Positions 9,414 through 18,870 of a DNA stretch of 64,000 nucleotides are shown here, one piece after another. The DNA is from Aliiroseovarius lamellibrachiae (GTDB lineage Bacteria; Pseudomonadota; Alphaproteobacteria; Rhodobacterales; Rhodobacteraceae). Each line of letters starts with the position of its first letter. Position 1 is the first letter of the stretch. The stretch covers positions 223,447 through 287,446 of the forward strand of contig NZ_JAHEVJ010000006.1 in NCBI RefSeq assembly GCF_018599245.1, given 5' to 3'. Below the pieces are notes generated by a model. It was not told the DNA's origin. It did no database searches and saw only the letters and a list, made by a program, of their open reading frames with translations. The translations under genes were made by a program, and so were the position numbers.

Positions 9414-11417
9414 ATGACACTTTCCCTAGGGGTTGATACGGGCGGCACCTATACAGATGCTGTTCTGATCCAAGATGAGAAAACGGTGGTGGCGACGGCC
9501 AAGTCACTGACAACACGCCATGATCTTGCCGAAGGCATTGGCAAGGCGGTTGAGGCCGTGTTGCGCGATGCGAAGGTGGATCCAGACCAGATTACGCTTG
9601 CGTCCTTGTCGACCACCTTGGCCACCAATGCGTTGATCGAGGGGCAAGGCGAACGCGTGGGTCTGGTGTTGGTTGGCTTTAACGAGGCGGATATGAAACG
9701 CCACGGGTTGACCGATGTGATGGCAGGGGATCCCTATGTTCTGATTGATGGCGGGCACAATCACGCAGGCAACGAGGCGCATCCGCTGGACGAAAAAAGC
9801 CTGCGAGATTGGTTAACATTGCAGGCCTCAGACGTTTCAGGCTTTGCGGTTGCTGCGCAATTCGCCACCCGAAACACCGCGCATGAAAAGCGCGTGTCGG
9901 ATATGATCCACGCGCAGTGTGAAAAACCGATCAGTTGTTCACATCATCTGTCGTCAAAGCTGAATGGCCCCAAGCGGGCGCTGACAGCGATCTTAAACGC
10001 GCGGCTGATTGGGATGATTGACCGTCTGATCACACGCGCACAGATCCGATTGACTGAGCTGGGCATCCACGCCCCTTTGATGGTTGTGCGCGGGGACGGG
10101 GCGTTGATCTCGGCGGAATTTGCACTGGAACGCCCGATTGAAACCATCTTAAGCGGCCCGGCGGCAAGCATCGTTGGCGCGCGTTGGATGACCGGGGCGG
10201 CGGACGCTTTGGTCAGCGATATTGGCGGCACCACGACGGATGTTGCGGTGCTGCGCGATGGCCGTCCAGCCATTGATCCCGAAGGCGCGCGGGTTGGCCC
10301 GTTTCGCACAATGGTCGAGGCGGTGGCGATGCGCACGTCGGGTTTGGGCGGTGACAGCGAGGCGCATTTCTTGTCCGAAGGGCTGCAAAGTTCGGTCTCA
10401 CTTGGTCCGCGCCGCGTTTTACCCGTGTCCTTGATCGCGATGGAGGCGCCAGATCTGGTGCATGAGGTGCTGGAAAAGCAACTGCGCAGCACAACATTAA
10501 CCGAACATTTTGCGCGTTTTGTCCGTGCCGTTTCAGGCGCGCATCGCTCTGGATTGCCACCTCGTGACAGCGCGCTGTTGGAACGGATTGGGGATCAGAT
10601 TCACCCCTTGGGGGATGTCTTGGAAAACCGGCTGGAATATAACGCGCTGCGCCGTTTGGTGGATCGCGGTTTGGTGCAGGTGTCTGGCGTGACGCCCTCG
10701 GATGCCAGCCATGTTTTGGGAAATGCGGATGCTTGGGACGCGAAAGCCGCACATATGGCGCTGGAACTTTTCAGCCGTCAGCGTACCGGCGCCGGCAAGC
10801 GGTTTTCTGATACTGCTGAAGAGGTTGCGCAGGTTATCGTGGATCAGTTGACCCAGCAAACATCACTTGCGCTTTTGGAAACGGCTTTCGGAGAAGAGGC
10901 GGATGGCTTCGGTCTGCCCGCAGCAGATTTGGCCCGCCATGTCCTGACCCAACGAGGGCTCAGCCGTCACCGCGGGTTGGTCAAACTGGATGCCGGGTTA
11001 AACCTGCCGGTCGTGGGCTTGGGGGCATCGGCACCCACCTATTACCCCGCAGTTGGCGCGCGGCTGCAGTGTGAGATGATCTTGCCGGAACATGCCGGGG
11101 TTGCCAACGCCATTGGGGCGGTGGTTGGTCGGGTTACGATACGTGAGACAGGCACCATCACCAGCCCATCTGAAGGGACGTTCCGGGTGCATCTCGCCAC
11201 TGGCCCCGAGGATTTCCGCAGCTCGGAAGACGCCTTGTTGCGCCTTGAAGAGGTGTTGAAGTCGAGGGCGCAGAACGCGGCGATTGTGGCCGGGGCCGAG
11301 GGGGTTCGTGTGGTCGTACAGCGTGACATCCGCACCGCCACAATCGAGGGACAAGACGTGTTTATTGATGCGGAAGTGATTGCCGAAGCCTCAGGTCGCC
11401 CGCGCATTGCCTTGTAA
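9414..11417 (+). CDS. Hydantoinase/oxoprolinase family protein (HyuA-like)
   Basis: This 667-residue protein belongs to the ATP-dependent hydantoinase/oxoprolinase A family, which opens hydantoin or 5-oxoproline-type amide rings. It has the ASKHA-type phosphate loops DTGGTYTDAV (residues about 8-17) and DIGGTTTDVAVL (about 268-279), and the adenosine-side SGLGGDSEAH. The ATG at 9414 has AGGAGG eight bases upstream. A HyuB partner, usually encoded next to HyuA, is absent, so it may act alone or with a distant partner. The C-terminal half differs from the classic N-methylhydantoinase A pattern. Substrate unknown. Confidence 0.8.
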   Translation: MTLSLGVDTGGTYTDAVLIQDEKTVVATAKSLTTRHDLAEGIGKAVEAVLRDAKVDPDQITLASLSTTLATNALIEGQGERVGLVLVGFNEADMKRHGLTDVMAGDPYVLIDGGHNHAGNEAHPLDEKSLRDWLTLQASDVSGFAVAAQFATRNTAHEKRVSDMIHAQCEKPISCSHHLSSKLNGPKRALTAILNARLIGMIDRLITRAQIRLTELGIHAPLMVVRGDGALISAEFALERPIETILSGPAASIVGARWMTGAADALVSDIGGTTTDVAVLRDGRPAIDPEGARVGPFRTMVEAVAMRTSGLGGDSEAHFLSEGLQSSVSLGPRRVLPVSLIAMEAPDLVHEVLEKQLRSTTLTEHFARFVRAVSGAHRSGLPPRDSALLERIGDQIHPLGDVLENRLEYNALRRLVDRGLVQVSGVTPSDASHVLGNADAWDAKAAHMALELFSRQRTGAGKRFSDTAEEVAQVIVDQLTQQTSLALLETAFGEEADGFGLPAADLARHVLTQRGLSRHRGLVKLDAGLNLPVVGLGASAPTYYPAVGARLQCEMILPEHAGVANAIGAVVGRVTIRETGTITSPSEGTFRVHLATGPEDFRSSEDALLRLEEVLKSRAQNAAIVAGAEGVRVVVQRDIRTATIEGQDVFIDAEVIAEASGRPRIAL

Positions 11418-11559
11418 CAATACCGCTAAAACCGGCCAGTTTGGTGCAAGGTGAAAACGGGGGCAGCGAAAGCCGCTTGAATGTCTGAAATGCAAGCCGT
11501 GTAGACGTTTTTGGGTATGCTGTCGCTTTGGTAAAAATGCTTGGTTGCCTTGTGCGGGT

Positions 11560-11587
11560 TGGACAAATTGTCCATATCGCATATGCG
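11560..11587. promoter_or_regulatory. Paired palindromes upstream of tup operon
   Basis: A perfect 15-base palindrome TGGACAA-A-TTGTCCA (11560-11574) is followed after three bases by the perfect 10-mer CGCATATGCG (11578-11587). They lie about 105-130 bases before tupB in the 275-base gap after the HyuA-like gene, which otherwise shows nothing. They do not look like the usual ModE molybdenum box. Candidate operators for oxyanion control of tupBCA. Confidence 0.4.
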
Positions 11588-11692
11588 TCAGAAAAGCGGT
11601 GTTTTCCCGTTGGCTAAGGTCCGGTCGGCCCGTTTTATTGAATTTTTGACCGCGTGGCGCAACATGCGCGTCGGGTGAATAAGGGAGGGAGC

Positions 11693-12397
11693 ATGTCAGA
11701 TTTATTAAGCGGCATGTCTCAGGCCTTCTGGATGTTGCTGACTTTGGATGCGGATTTGGTGGAAATCACGTTGCGGTCGTTGCGCGTGACGCTGACCGCT
11801 TTGGTGATTGCCTCCGTTGTTGCGCTGCCGCTCGGGGCGTTGCTGGCTGTGCGCCGATTTCGCGCGCGCCGCTTGACGATCGCAATGCTCAACGCGTTGA
11901 TGGGCCTGCCCCCGGTCGTCGTCGGGCTTGTGGTCTATGTGTTTCTCAGTCGCTCTGGCCCGTTGGGGGTTATGGGGCTTTTGTTCACACCAACTGCCAT
12001 GGTGATCGCTCAGGTGATCATTATCGTGCCGCTGATTGCCTCTATTGCCCATCAGGCTTTGCGCGAATTGTGGTCGGATTATCACGACCTTCTGATTTCC
12101 CTGAATACGACCCAATTCCAGCGGGTACAGGCCCTTATTTGGGACGGGCGGCGTGCGTTATTAACCGCCGCGCTGGCAGGGTTTGGACGCGCAATTGGCG
12201 AGGTTGGCGCGATCATGGTGGTTGGGGGGAATATCGACCACCACACCCGCGTGTTGACCACCGCAATCGCACTTGAAACGGGCAAAGGGGACTTTGCTCT
12301 CGCGCTGGGCCTTGGCTTTGTGCTGATCTTCATGGCCATTGCCGTTAATCTTGCAATCCACGTCATAGGTCGCACAGAGCGGGAGGGCCGGTGGTGA
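11693..12397 (+). CDS. tupB: Tungstate ABC transporter permease TupB
   Basis: The 234-residue inner-membrane permease has about five hydrophobic spans and the ABC permease EAA-like loop near residues 120-160 (ALIWDGRRALLTAALAGFGRAIGEVGAIMVVGG). The ending of that motif is typical of TupB/ModB-like oxyanion permeases. The ATG at 11693 follows GGGAGGGAGC; an upstream ATG-like extension has no ribosome site. It is the first gene of the tupBCA operon and overlaps tupC by GTGA. Tungstate rather than molybdate is inferred from the TupA gene in the operon. Confidence 0.88.
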   Translation: MSDLLSGMSQAFWMLLTLDADLVEITLRSLRVTLTALVIASVVALPLGALLAVRRFRARRLTIAMLNALMGLPPVVVGLVVYVFLSRSGPLGVMGLLFTPTAMVIAQVIIIVPLIASIAHQALRELWSDYHDLLISLNTTQFQRVQALIWDGRRALLTAALAGFGRAIGEVGAIMVVGGNIDHHTRVLTTAIALETGKGDFALALGLGFVLIFMAIAVNLAIHVIGRTEREGRW

Positions 12398-13107
12398 GCA
12401 ATCTTTTTCCCGTTGTCTTGTCAGGCGCAACGCTGCGCCGTGGCCAAAAAGCGCTGATCGGCCCCGTGGATCTGACCCTGCAGGCGGACGGGGTCACGGT
12501 TGTCATTGGCCCAAATGGCGCCGGAAAAACATCTTTTCTACGGATGCTCCACGGCATTGCCCGCCTTGGCGCGGGTTCGATCACATGGTCTTGTGATCCG
12601 TTGGAGGCCCGCCAAAAACAAGCCTTTGTGTTTCAGCATCCGGTGATGATGCGTCGTTCGGTGCTGGGCAATTTGATCTATCCGCTGAGGTTGGCGAAAA
12701 TGGCGCGGCCCAAGGCGCGTGCGCTTGCAATCAAGGCGGCCCAGGATATTGGGTTGGGGGACGCCTTGGATCGTCCGGCACCGTTTTTGTCTGGCGGCGA
12801 GCGTCAAAAACTTGCCTTGGCCCGCGCGTTGATCACGAAACCGGATTTGCTGTTTCTGGACGAACCCTGCGCCTCGCTGGATGGTCGCGCGACGCGTGAA
12901 ATCGAAGAGATCCTGACCCGCGCCGCCACGGCGGGTACACGGTTGATCATGTCGACCCACGATATGGGGCAGGCCCGCCGCCTGGCCACGGAAACCTTGT
13001 TTCTTCTAAACGGAAACATCCACGAATATGGCCCAGCATCAACGTTTTTTGAGAGGCCTAAAACGGCACAGGCCTGTGCCTTTTTAAAAGGAGATATCGT
13101 CGAATGA
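12394..13107 (+). CDS. tupC: Tungstate ABC transporter ATPase TupC
   Basis: The 237-residue ATPase powers oxyanion import. It has Walker A GPNGAGKTS, the signature LSGGERQKLALARAL, Walker B LLFLDEP and the switch histidine in STHDMGQARRLA. I start it at the GTG at 12394, which overlaps the tupB stop (GTGA) and has GGGAGGGCC upstream; another GTG lies at 12391. It overlaps tupA by four bases. The protein is compact and lacks the extra TOBE domain found in ModC, which fits TupC. Confidence 0.88.
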   Translation: MSNLFPVVLSGATLRRGQKALIGPVDLTLQADGVTVVIGPNGAGKTSFLRMLHGIARLGAGSITWSCDPLEARQKQAFVFQHPVMMRRSVLGNLIYPLRLAKMARPKARALAIKAAQDIGLGDALDRPAPFLSGGERQKLALARALITKPDLLFLDEPCASLDGRATREIEEILTRAATAGTRLIMSTHDMGQARRLATETLFLLNGNIHEYGPASTFFERPKTAQACAFLKGDIVE

Positions 13108-13898
13108 AACGGGTCTTGTGCGGGCTTTTCGCCTCGGTTCTTTTGTCAGGTGTGGCTGTTGCGGATGAGATGAGAATGGCCGTGACCACATCTTTTCACA
13201 ACTCTGGCTTGGCCGACATTCTGTTGCCGCAGATTAAGGCGGATACGGGCATTGATGTGCAGCTGTTGGTGGTGGGCACCGGGCAGGCGATAAAGCTGGG
13301 CGAGGCGGGTGATGTGGATGCGATCCTGGTGCATTCCAAAAAGGCTGAACAAAAGTTTCTCAAAGGGGGTTTTGGCACCCATCGCCGTGAGATCATGTAT
13401 AATGATTTTGTGTTTATCGGCCCAAAATCAGACAGTGCCAAATTGGCTGACGCCAACAGCGCGGCTGCGGCTCTTAAGGCGATCGCAGACACCCAATCCC
13501 CTTTTGTCAGTCGCGGCGATGACAGCGGCACCCACAAGAAAGAACTGTCGTTGTGGGCAAGTGCTGATGTGACGCCAGACGGGGATTGGTACAAAGCGGT
13601 GGGGGCCGGGATGGGGGCCGCACTTAATACCGCCGCCGGGATGAACGCCTATATCATGTCTGATCGCGCAAGCTGGCTGAATTTTGGCAATAAGGGCGAT
13701 CTGGCGTTGGTCTATTCCGGGGATCCGGTTTTGTTCAATCAATATGCGTTTCTGCCCGTAAACCCAGATGTGCACCCTCATGTCAGGGCTGATCTGGCCG
13801 CAAAGTTAGAGGCGTGGTTGGTGTCGGACACAGCCAAAGATTTGATCAATGCCTATAAGATCAACGGCGAAACCCTGTTTGTGTTTAACGCGGAATAA
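13104..13898 (+). CDS. tupA: Tungstate-binding protein TupA
   Basis: The periplasmic solute-binding protein of the tungstate ABC importer. It is 264 residues with a signal peptide (MKRVLCGLFASVLLSGVAVA, cleavage after about residue 20). It carries the TupA-like anion-binding start VTTSFHNSGLADIL, then VGTGQAIKLGEAGDVD and SRGDDSGTHKKEL. It is last in tupBCA, whereas many tup operons are ordered ABC. Tungstate would serve tungsten or molybdenum-cofactor enzymes such as formate dehydrogenase, none of which is in this window. Confidence 0.9.
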   Translation: MKRVLCGLFASVLLSGVAVADEMRMAVTTSFHNSGLADILLPQIKADTGIDVQLLVVGTGQAIKLGEAGDVDAILVHSKKAEQKFLKGGFGTHRREIMYNDFVFIGPKSDSAKLADANSAAAALKAIADTQSPFVSRGDDSGTHKKELSLWASADVTPDGDWYKAVGAGMGAALNTAAGMNAYIMSDRASWLNFGNKGDLALVYSGDPVLFNQYAFLPVNPDVHPHVRADLAAKLEAWLVSDTAKDLINAYKINGETLFVFNAE

Positions 13899-14037
13899 AA
13901 GGTTTTGCGTGCATCCCGGGGGGCGCCCAGCCGTCTTGCACAAGAAAACGCAACATAGATTTCACACTTGCGCCAAGATGTTTCACCTCTCGCTCTTGAC
14001 GCTCTGAACAGTATGAAATATGTGATGAATTCACTGG

Positions 14038-14111
14038 GCGGGCGTTGTGTAGTGGTAAGACCTTAGCCTTCCAAGCTAATGACGCGGGTTCGATTCCCGC
14101 CGCCCGCTCCA
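14038..14111 (+). tRNA. tRNA-Gly (anticodon TCC)
   Basis: A complete cloverleaf: acceptor stem GCGGGCG / CGCCCGC (14038-14044 with 14101-14107), anticodon stem TTAGC/GCTAA with loop CTTCCAA (14068-14074), giving anticodon TCC at 14070-14072, and T-arm GGGTTCGATTCCC. The discriminator T is followed by an encoded CCA (14109-14111). It decodes GGA and GGG glycine codons. Confidence 0.97.
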
Positions 14112-14191
14112 GATTTTCTCTTTTTCGTGAAATGAACTCTCACCCCTTTTGGGGAAGGTGTTTTGACGACGTTGGTTTGGGCGATTTGTAC

Positions 14192-14226
14192 AAAAAAACC
14201 GCCCATCAGACAGGTCCAATGGGCGG
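14192..14226 (-). terminator. Rho-independent terminator of RND operon
   Basis: On the minus strand an 8-bp stem CCGCCCAT / ATGGGCGG (14226-14219 with 14206-14199) is followed by seven T (14198-14192), starting 26 bases after the RND pump stop. Confidence 0.92.
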
Positions 14227-14251
14227 CATTTATCGTTCAATTTTGCTGATA

Positions 14252-17200
14252 TCACGCGGCTTTTGCGGCCCTTTCGCGTGTTTCTTCACGCTTGAAAAAC
14301 ACGTAATACAGCACTGGCGCTGCCACCAGCGTGAGCAGTGACGCAAAGGCCAGCCCGCCCATGATCGTCACCGACATCGACACGAAAAACGCATCTGACA
14401 AAAGTGGGATCATACCAAGGATCGTGGTGATCGCGGCCAATGCAACGGGACGTACCCGCGAGGCGGACGCATCAATAATGGCCTTGCGCAATTCGACACC
14501 TTCTTCGCGCACAAGGTCGATCTCTTCGACCAGGACAATGCCGTTTTTGATCAGCATGCCCGACAGGCTGAGCAAGCCAAGAAGCGCGGTGAAGGTAAAG
14601 GGCAGGCCGGTGCCAAGCAGGCCAATCACCACACCGTTCACCGACATTGGCACCAACAGCCAGATAATCAGCGGTTGGCGCACCGCATTGAACAGCAGGA
14701 TTGAGATCATGACCATGACCAACAAACTGACAGGAAGTTGCTTGCCCAAGCTTGCATTGGCCTCGGACGAGCTTTCAAATTCGCCGCCCCACTCCATTGA
14801 ATAACCCGGTGGCAGGTCCATTGCCTCAACAGCCGCGCGGACTTCGGAATGCACAAATGCCGCGGTCTTATCCGCCGGGATCGAGGCCCCAACCGCGATG
14901 GTTGGCACGCGGTTCCAACGTTTGAACAGCGTGTTTTCGACCGTGTAATCAAAGCCATCTGTGACTTGCTCAATTGGCATTTGATGACCGGAAATAGGCG
15001 AGTAAATCAGCTGATCATTCAGGCTATAGCTCCGATCGCGCGGGCTGCGCAAAATAATGGGAATTTGTCGTTCCCGTTCACGGTATACACCCGCCCGGAT
15101 CCCATCCGTTGAGAACAAAAGGCTGCTGGCAATCGCATCACGCGTAATGCCGGCGGACTGGGCGCGGTTGGTGGCGTGAATCGGCACAACCGACAATTCC
15201 TGTTCGCGCCAATCGGCTTGAATGTTGATCAGGTTGTCAGAGGCCCCCTTCATAACCGCACTAACGTCATCCGCCAATTGCCGCAGCACTTTTGGGTCGC
15301 TGCCCGACAGGCGCACCTGAATGGGCGTTCCGCTTGGCGGACCAAACACCAACCGTTCGACCCGGAAATCCGCCTCGGGGAAGCTTTCGGCCCCGAAGGC
15401 CTCCAGCCGTTTGCGCAGCGCCGGAATTTCGTCGATGGTTTCGGTTCGGATGATCAGGTGGCCATACGCAGGATTGGCTTGCCCCGCATCATAGGTCAGC
15501 ATGAAACGTGTGGCGCCTTGGCCCGCATAGGCCGCGACAGACACCACCTCTTCCTGGTCCAACAACCAGCTTTCCATGACCTTCAGATCGTCCGAAGTTT
15601 TGGTGATCGGCGTGCCTTGTGGCAGCTGATACCTGACAAAAAACAGCGGTGTGTTTGAGTTCGGGAAGAACTGTTGCTTCACCGATGCGAAGCCCCCAAA
15701 ACATGCCACAGTGATGGCGATCATCCCGGCAATCACCGGCCAGCGCAGGGTCAGTGCCCAATCCAGCATCTTTTTGTAGAACACAAAGAAACGCCCGGAA
15801 TAGGCATCTTCTGCGGACTGGTTGTCCAGCTTAAACAGGTGATGTCCCAGGAACGGGGTGACCGTCAGCGCCAAGACCCAGCTGAGCATCAGGGAAATAC
15901 CAATCACGGCAAACAGCGAGAAAAGAAACTCGCCGGTGCTGTCGGGTGACAGGCCGATCCCCGCAAAGGCCATGATCCCAATGACCGTCGCCCCCAACAG
16001 TGGGATTTGGGTTTTCTTCGCCGCGTCATCCGCTGCCTGTCGCGAGTTGCGCCCGCGCAGCATCGAGATTTGCATCCCTTCCGCCACAACAATGGCGTTG
16101 TCCACCAGCATCCCCATCGCAATGATCAGGGCACCCAGCGAAATCCGCTCCATCTCAATCGAGAAGAGCCACATGAACAAAAGCGTGCCCACAACAGTCA
16201 GCAAGAGCGTGGTGCCGATCACAATCGCAGCGCGCCACCCCATGAACAGGCCAAGCACGATAATCACGATGCCCACCGACATGGCGAGGTTGATCAGAAA
16301 GTCATTGGAGGCTTTTTCAACAACGATGTGCTGTTGATAGATCGGCTGAAGCTCCACCCCATACGGAATGACTTGTGAAAGCTCCGTAAGGCGATCGTCA
16401 ACCCGATGACCCACTTTGACAATGTCTTCGGTTTCCAGACCCGCAATCGCAAGGGTAAAGGCATCTTGGCCATTATAGCGGATGATCTGGCTTGGGTTTT
16501 CCACGCGCGCGCGGGTCACAGAGGCAAAATCCACAAGGTTCAACAGGTTGCCATTCAACCCAACACTCAGTTCGGCAATGGCGGATACGGTGTCGGATCC
16601 TTCGGGTGCCTCGATCTGCACACGGCTTTCGCCAGCAGCGATTTCACCGGCAGAGACGACCGAGTTCGCAGTCGACAGTGCGTTGGCGATGGCATTTGGT
16701 GGAATACCCTGATTGACGGTGAGCGTGAGGTCAGGTTCGATAAAGATCGCCTCTTCGGGAAGACCCATCAGATCGACATCCGCAACCCCGTCCACAACCA
16801 ACAACTCTCGGCGCAGGAAGGTGCCAAGATCGTGCAATTCAGCGTCTGTGAAACCGGGGGCTGTGACGGCATAATACAGACCAAACACATCCCCAAAACT
16901 GTCATTCACCATTGGCGTTTGAACGCCCTGTGGCAGGTTGCGCGCGGCATCCCGCACCCGGGCGCGCAGACGGGTCCAAATGGCCGGCAACGCTTCGGCG
17001 GGATAGGTTGATTTGATCTCGACATCGATTCTGGATTGGCCGGGTTGGTTGATCGATGTGATCTTTTTGATCTCTTCCATCTTTTGGATGGCGCTTTCCA
17101 GCGGCTCTGACACTTCGGTCGCCACCTGTTCAGCAGAGGCACCGGGATATTGTGTGATCACCACGGATTGTTTGATGGTAAAGGCCGGATCTTCTAATCG

Positions 17201-17302
17201 ACCCAGATTGAAAAAGCCCCAGATGCCGCCCAGCAGCATTGTGAGGATCAAAAGCCATGTATAAAGCGGCTTTTCGATGGACGCGCGTGCGATATTCACC
17301 AT
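14252..17302 (-). CDS. RND-family efflux pump, inner-membrane permease
   Basis: The 1016-residue protein is a full-length proton-driven RND pump of the hydrophobe/amphiphile class. It has a first membrane helix near residues 13-30, a large periplasmic porter domain, a block of helices from about 335 to 540, a second porter domain and a final helix block from about 850 to 1000. The charged SIEMERISLGALIIAMGMLVDNAIVVAEG stretch in helix 4 includes the Asp/Asn pair expected of proton relay. It is third in the marR-like/fusion protein/pump operon on the minus strand. No outer-membrane TolC-like gene is adjacent. Substrates unknown. Confidence 0.92.
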   Translation of the reverse strand: MVNIARASIEKPLYTWLLILTMLLGGIWGFFNLGRLEDPAFTIKQSVVITQYPGASAEQVATEVSEPLESAIQKMEEIKKITSINQPGQSRIDVEIKSTYPAEALPAIWTRLRARVRDAARNLPQGVQTPMVNDSFGDVFGLYYAVTAPGFTDAELHDLGTFLRRELLVVDGVADVDLMGLPEEAIFIEPDLTLTVNQGIPPNAIANALSTANSVVSAGEIAAGESRVQIEAPEGSDTVSAIAELSVGLNGNLLNLVDFASVTRARVENPSQIIRYNGQDAFTLAIAGLETEDIVKVGHRVDDRLTELSQVIPYGVELQPIYQQHIVVEKASNDFLINLAMSVGIVIIVLGLFMGWRAAIVIGTTLLLTVVGTLLFMWLFSIEMERISLGALIIAMGMLVDNAIVVAEGMQISMLRGRNSRQAADDAAKKTQIPLLGATVIGIMAFAGIGLSPDSTGEFLFSLFAVIGISLMLSWVLALTVTPFLGHHLFKLDNQSAEDAYSGRFFVFYKKMLDWALTLRWPVIAGMIAITVACFGGFASVKQQFFPNSNTPLFFVRYQLPQGTPITKTSDDLKVMESWLLDQEEVVSVAAYAGQGATRFMLTYDAGQANPAYGHLIIRTETIDEIPALRKRLEAFGAESFPEADFRVERLVFGPPSGTPIQVRLSGSDPKVLRQLADDVSAVMKGASDNLINIQADWREQELSVVPIHATNRAQSAGITRDAIASSLLFSTDGIRAGVYRERERQIPIILRSPRDRSYSLNDQLIYSPISGHQMPIEQVTDGFDYTVENTLFKRWNRVPTIAVGASIPADKTAAFVHSEVRAAVEAMDLPPGYSMEWGGEFESSSEANASLGKQLPVSLLVMVMISILLFNAVRQPLIIWLLVPMSVNGVVIGLLGTGLPFTFTALLGLLSLSGMLIKNGIVLVEEIDLVREEGVELRKAIIDASASRVRPVALAAITTILGMIPLLSDAFFVSMSVTIMGGLAFASLLTLVAAPVLYYVFFKREETRERAAKAA

Positions 17303-17314
17303 TGGAAAACGCTC

Positions 17315-18364
17315 CTAGTTGGCGAGGCCGGTGAACGGGCGCACGGTTTGACCATCCGCAACCCGATTGGCACCAGCTGCCACAATTTGTTGTCCTGGCG
17401 CGAGGCCGGACAGAACCACGAAGTCGCCATTCTCGGCGGGCTTCACCTCGATTGGCGCGGCCTTGATCACGCCTTTACCATCTTCTGTTTCCTCATAAAT
17501 GCGGACCGACACACTGCCGTCTGCATCTGTCGCAATGGCGGTCACCGGGACGATGATTTCTTGTTTGCCCAAGCTGGCGTGGGTCAGAACATCCACCGAG
17601 GATCCGGGCAACACCACCAGATCACTGGGGGTCTCCATGCCGAGTGTCAGGCGATAGGTTTGCCCCGCGGCCGAGGCCTCTGCGTTGAACTCGCGGATCT
17701 CAAGCCGATAGGTGTTGTCGCTGGACGGAAAGCGCGCGGTGATGGTGACCGGGCCGCCTTTACCCGCCGTTTGGAACAAGACCTCGGGCACGTCGATATC
17801 AATGCGAATTTCGCTCATGTCGTGCAGCCGCACGACGGGTTTCCCAGCGCCGATGGTGACAAAATTGCCGACATTCCGGGTGGCGACCAACGCGTCAAAC
17901 GGGGCTGATAGCGTGGTGTGTTCCAGATCAAATTCGGCTTTGCGCACGGCAATATCCGCGAGGCTGGCCTGGGTGGTGGCATCGTCCAGCTTAACCTGGC
18001 TGACAGTTTGCCCCTGTAATTTGGTCAGTCGCGTCAGCGTGCGGTCGGCCTGATCCTTCTGCAGTTGTGCTTGTTCCAACGCAAGCGAGTATTGCTCTTG
18101 GTCCAATTGCGCGATCAACGCGCCCATAGGAATCACGTCACCTTCAATGACGGGAAAATCGATCAACTGCCCGCCGACCTGAAAGGCAAGATCGACGGTT
18201 TGACGGGCAACAACCTTGCCATAAAAAATTCGATCGAGGCTGGCAGAGGTGTCCGCGATGGTCATGAGTTTGACGGGTTTAATGGAGTCTTGGGCCAGAA
18301 CGGGCGACAAGCTGACGATCATGGTCAGCGCGGTTGCGGCCAGAATGGGTTTCATAAGGGTCAT
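17315..18364 (-). CDS. RND efflux membrane fusion protein
   Basis: The periplasmic adaptor joins the RND pump to an outer-membrane channel. It is 349 residues with a signal peptide (residues 1-24, cleaved after VLAQ or nearby), a lipoyl-like half-domain, a coiled-coil hairpin (about 95-145, LEQAQLQKDQADRTLTRLTKL), the second lipoyl half (LSAPFDALVATRNV) and a beta-barrel domain. No lipobox is visible, so it is probably not lipidated. It overlaps the MarR-like gene by four bases and ends 12 bases before the pump gene. Confidence 0.92.
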   Translation of the reverse strand: MTLMKPILAATALTMIVSLSPVLAQDSIKPVKLMTIADTSASLDRIFYGKVVARQTVDLAFQVGGQLIDFPVIEGDVIPMGALIAQLDQEQYSLALEQAQLQKDQADRTLTRLTKLQGQTVSQVKLDDATTQASLADIAVRKAEFDLEHTTLSAPFDALVATRNVGNFVTIGAGKPVVRLHDMSEIRIDIDVPEVLFQTAGKGGPVTITARFPSSDNTYRLEIREFNAEASAAGQTYRLTLGMETPSDLVVLPGSSVDVLTHASLGKQEIIVPVTAIATDADGSVSVRIYEETEDGKGVIKAAPIEVKPAENGDFVVLSGLAPGQQIVAAGANRVADGQTVRPFTGLAN

Positions 18365-18870
18365 TGTGCGGCTCTCGTAATTTCGGGTTGGTCCGGGTTT
18401 TGCATGGCCAATTGGATATTGGCGTGGATTTTGGTGCCGATATCGGCATAGCTCTTTAATTCGTCATCGGTGAGGTGCAGGATGTCTTGCAACAAAGTAC
18501 GCGACAGTTGCACAATTTCAGCACGGTGATTGGCGCCCTGTTCGGTCAAGACCAAAAGCCAGGCGCGCCGATCATTTGGATCGCGCTGGCGCGAGACAAA
18601 CCCTGCGCGCTCTAGCTGATCCGCTGCGGCGGTCATGGTCGAGGGCAGGGAGTTTGTGTCGCGCGCGAGCTGACCCAAGCGTTTGGGTTGATCCAGCCGG
18701 ATCAGCAGGTTGCGTTCAAATTTGGTCAGCCCATCATCAATGACATTGCATTCGACCTGCATCTCGAGAAAAGAATGCAGGGCAATCGCCCCCATAATGG
18801 CCCGCAATTCGGGTTCAATATTCGGTGCGGCGGTTTGCAGATACAGTGGGTCGTCATTGCAATTGGACAT
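18361..18870 (-). CDS. MarR-family regulator of the RND operon
   Basis: The 169-residue protein has a winged helix-turn-helix typical of MarR regulators: RLDQPKRLGQLARDTNSLPS followed by TMTAAADQLERAGFVSRQRDPNDRRAWLLVLTEQG, the recognition helix and wing. I start it at 18870 (MSNCND), where AAGGAACACC precedes the ATG; an in-frame ATG 126 bases upstream has no ribosome site. As first gene of the operon it probably represses its own transcription and that of the pump until a small hydrophobic ligand binds. This is inferred from family and position. Confidence 0.87.
   Translation of the reverse strand: MSNCNDDPLYLQTAAPNIEPELRAIMGAIALHSFLEMQVECNVIDDGLTKFERNLLIRLDQPKRLGQLARDTNSLPSTMTAAADQLERAGFVSRQRDPNDRRAWLLVLTEQGANHRAEIVQLSRTLLQDILHLTDDELKSYADIGTKIHANIQLAMQNPDQPEITRAAQ

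Noticed and set aside
14038..14252. Integration site at the tRNA-Gly gene
   Set aside because: No duplicated 3' tRNA fragment, integrase or composition change is visible on either side.
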